Source: Serilophus lunatus
Lineage: Eukaryota > Chordata > Aves > Passeriformes > Eurylaimidae
DNA length: 64,000 bases
Direction: 5' to 3'
Assembly (NCBI GenBank): GCA_013399895.1
Contig: VXBA01001826.1
Coordinates: 1,227,622 to 1,291,621, forward strand
Notes under the pieces: generated by a model
What the model saw: only the letters and a program-made list of their open reading frames with translations
What the model was told of the DNA's origin: nothing
Databases searched by the model: none
Program-made: the position numbers and the translations under genes
Shown: positions 61,844-64,000 of the stretch, in pieces
Layout of the letters: every line of letters starts with the position of its first letter
Position numbering within the stretch: the stretch's first letter is position 1

Positions 61844-64000
61844 CTAGGAAGTAGATGTAAAATACAAACACCAAAAAGTGGAAAAAACATTTGGTGTGTG
61901 CTTCCATGGTGACACAAGACTTTGAAAATTCATATAATAAAGAACATGAAGAGCAGCAGGTCTTCTTTAAAACAGGAAAGAATCTAGCTACGGAAAAACA
62001 GCCTAATGAAGGACTAAAATATGCTAATGAAGGATGTGGAAAACCTGGGTTTACTGGTCTGCAATGGACCCATAAAATTCTACAGACCACCGGTGAAACT
62101 AGAGAATTGCAGTTACCCAAAACTCAGGAACACTTACATGAACTTTAGCAGTCGGCTTAAATCTCATTGACGCTGGAAAACGTGCTCACTTCACTTGAAC
62201 CATCACCTGAAACAACAGCATCTGCGAAGCAGCCTGGAATATGAGATACCCGGTGGATGGAGTTGGCACGGCACTGCTCGAGCCCAGGCTGCGTCCACAC
62301 GGCTGCCTGTGGAGAGGAGGGATGGGAAGGCTGGAGAGCAGAGCCAGAGAGCTGCACCACAGCCGAGCCCACAACCCAAGCTGTGCATGCTCATGGTGGA
62401 AGAATCCGTAAAAACCAGACACGAATCTGCTCCTGACTGTTCAGTTTTCCTGCATACAACCAAACAAGATCCTCGTGCATCCTTTAGTAACAAGAATAGA
62501 AGTTGCATAACAACAGAAAAAAAAGCTACTTGACAACAGTTTCTCCTGTCCCTGGAATAATGTATAAGATTTTCCTATTTTCCCCTCTGTCTTTTTAATT
62601 TTTTTTTAATTTTCTTTTATTTCAGAACAACTCAGAGCAATATCCTACTTCAACCAGACCCATGTTTACCTGAAAGCATAAGCCAACAGTAACCTTGGGC
62701 TTGAAAAGCCTGAAAGCAGCATCTTCACAAGGAGGGAAGACACAGGCTCCTGCTGACAGAGCCACTGCTGCTGCTGGGATTCAGGGAGATCACAAACAGG
62801 AGCAACAGTGCTGATGGAGTCAGGCACACATGATAACACACAAACACAGCACCTGCACCTATGTGTGGGTGCAGAAGGCAAAAGGTGACACAAGTAGCCA
62901 ACAGCACTCGGTGACTTCACTCCTTATTTTTGGCATGGATCTGTTGCCTTCTGCCATGTAGAGGGAATAACCTGGTTTTGTTCAGAAGTTGTTTGACTTA
63001 AGAATGTGTACCTCTGCAGGTTGGAGCTGTGTGAACAGACTGTTTTCATGAGAGAGAGAAAAACAGAGCAAAGTTTCAAAAAGAAAGTTTATTTTAAAGT
63101 ATTTCCTACCATCTGGTTAGCTTATACTTTTAAAAGTTCAATTATCTTCTGATAAACTTACCAGCCAAATTAGGAAACTAAATACAATTATTAAAGCATA
63201 AGAGAACAATTTCAGATTTGGTTCAAGTGCCAATCCAAATTTAACAAGCCCACAGATCCTGATGGATAATTCCAGAAAGATCCTTCAGCTTCATTTCAAA
63301 CTAGAACAGATGAATGCCTGGGATATGGATTTACATTTATTCTCATGTTTTTAATCAAAACTTACACAGTTGTTTTAGCTGGCCAAAACCAGAACTAGGA
63401 TTTTATAAAAATGTATTCAATTTCTCAATGGAACTGGGGGATTTGAGCAGCTCTGCTATTGAAGTGCTGCACAAACCCTACCTTCAGTGTGCAGCCCAGA
63501 GTCTGAAAACCTGGGAAAAAATTCCACGCACCCCAGCATTTTGCAGAGTGATCTTTTATCCAGATGCTCTCCCAGCAGCTAGATTCATCTCCTCAAGAAC
63601 CTTTTTATGGGGCAGGGGGGAACAAAAACAAAACTTAAAAGAAAACTTCTCTAAACTCTTAGCCAAGGGTTGAGAGTCCTGTGTTTTTACACAGGAACCT
63701 GCAGCATTAGCACTGTCCCCACAGGTCCACACCCTACCATGCAGCCAACACTGGTCAGGTATCACATAGTGATGCCCCTTGGTGATCACTTATCTAATTG
63801 ATTTCCAATGGGAGCAATGTATCCATCAGAAGAAATTAATTGCTAGAATCATCAAGAGCAAAAACATCAGGATGCAGCAACTCCAGTGGTGAAACAATGT
63901 CAGAAGCGTTTCACCTTTTATTCTTACCTGTTCCTTTACACAGCATGGGCCCCTGGACAGCACAGGTCAGTGGTGTTAATTAGGAGTAGAGCAATTGGTG
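61844..64000. other. Non-coding stretch, most CpG-containing part of the window
   Basis: Unique sequence. About ten CpGs fall within 62160-62500, unlike the rest of the window, but density and GC remain below a CpG island. A T-rich run is at 62594-62625. An exon-like minus segment (62670-62810) is described under findings. Confidence 0.45.

Noticed and set aside
1..64000. CRISPR arrays, operons, phage or plasmid genes, endogenous virus genes
   Set aside because: No regularly spaced repeats, no ribosome-binding/operon layout, and no recognisable LTR pair or retroviral protein motif was seen on either strand.

Overview
This window looks like non-coding DNA from a bird, most likely a songbird (passerine). 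Its clearest content is interspersed repeats. There are four CR1 LINE fragments, one of an old amniote-wide type. There is also a tRNA-Ile-derived SINE with a CR1-like 3' tail (49231-49366), matching my memory of the TguSINE1 family known from zebra finch. Three old MIR/CORE-SINE-type copies and two more degenerate ancient repeats can also be recognised. No bacterial or viral gene, CRISPR array or rRNA was seen. The sequence is AT-rich and CpG-poor, with mononucleotide runs and short simple repeats, and one ambiguous base (N at 23871). It reads as a gene desert or a set of very large introns.

Layout. 1-16.4 kb: no known repeat, two AT-rich homeodomain-motif blocks that resemble conserved enhancers (4241-4640, 12471-13080), and low-confidence minus-strand exon candidates near the left edge. 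16.4-19.2 kb: ancient CR1 fragment, a hairpin and an old MITE-like repeat. 19.2-32 kb: unique sequence with one coding-looking ORF (24363-24602) and one exon-like segment on the minus strand (25130-25185). 32-42.4 kb: minus-strand CR1, MIR-like fragment, plus-strand CR1 end, an octamer-motif block and a degenerate ancient repeat. 42.4-51 kb: another MIR-like fragment, the SINE and a CR1 tail. 51-64 kb: unique sequence with exon-like segments, a TGACAG motif pair, a CORE-SINE-like copy, a cluster of TGATGTATT/AATACATCA motifs with a perfect hairpin, and the most CpG-containing stretch (62160-62500).

No protein-coding gene can be named. Many open frames of 60-168 codons exist, but their number and size are what AT-rich vertebrate DNA gives by chance. 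I list exon-like segments with good splice-site look-alikes only as hypotheses: comparable segments occur on both strands, so the background rate is high. I did not find an exciting new system. The items most worth checking are the 24363-24602 ORF, a phase-compatible minus-strand exon chain (61843 to 46780), and the palindromic motif cluster at 59721-59870.
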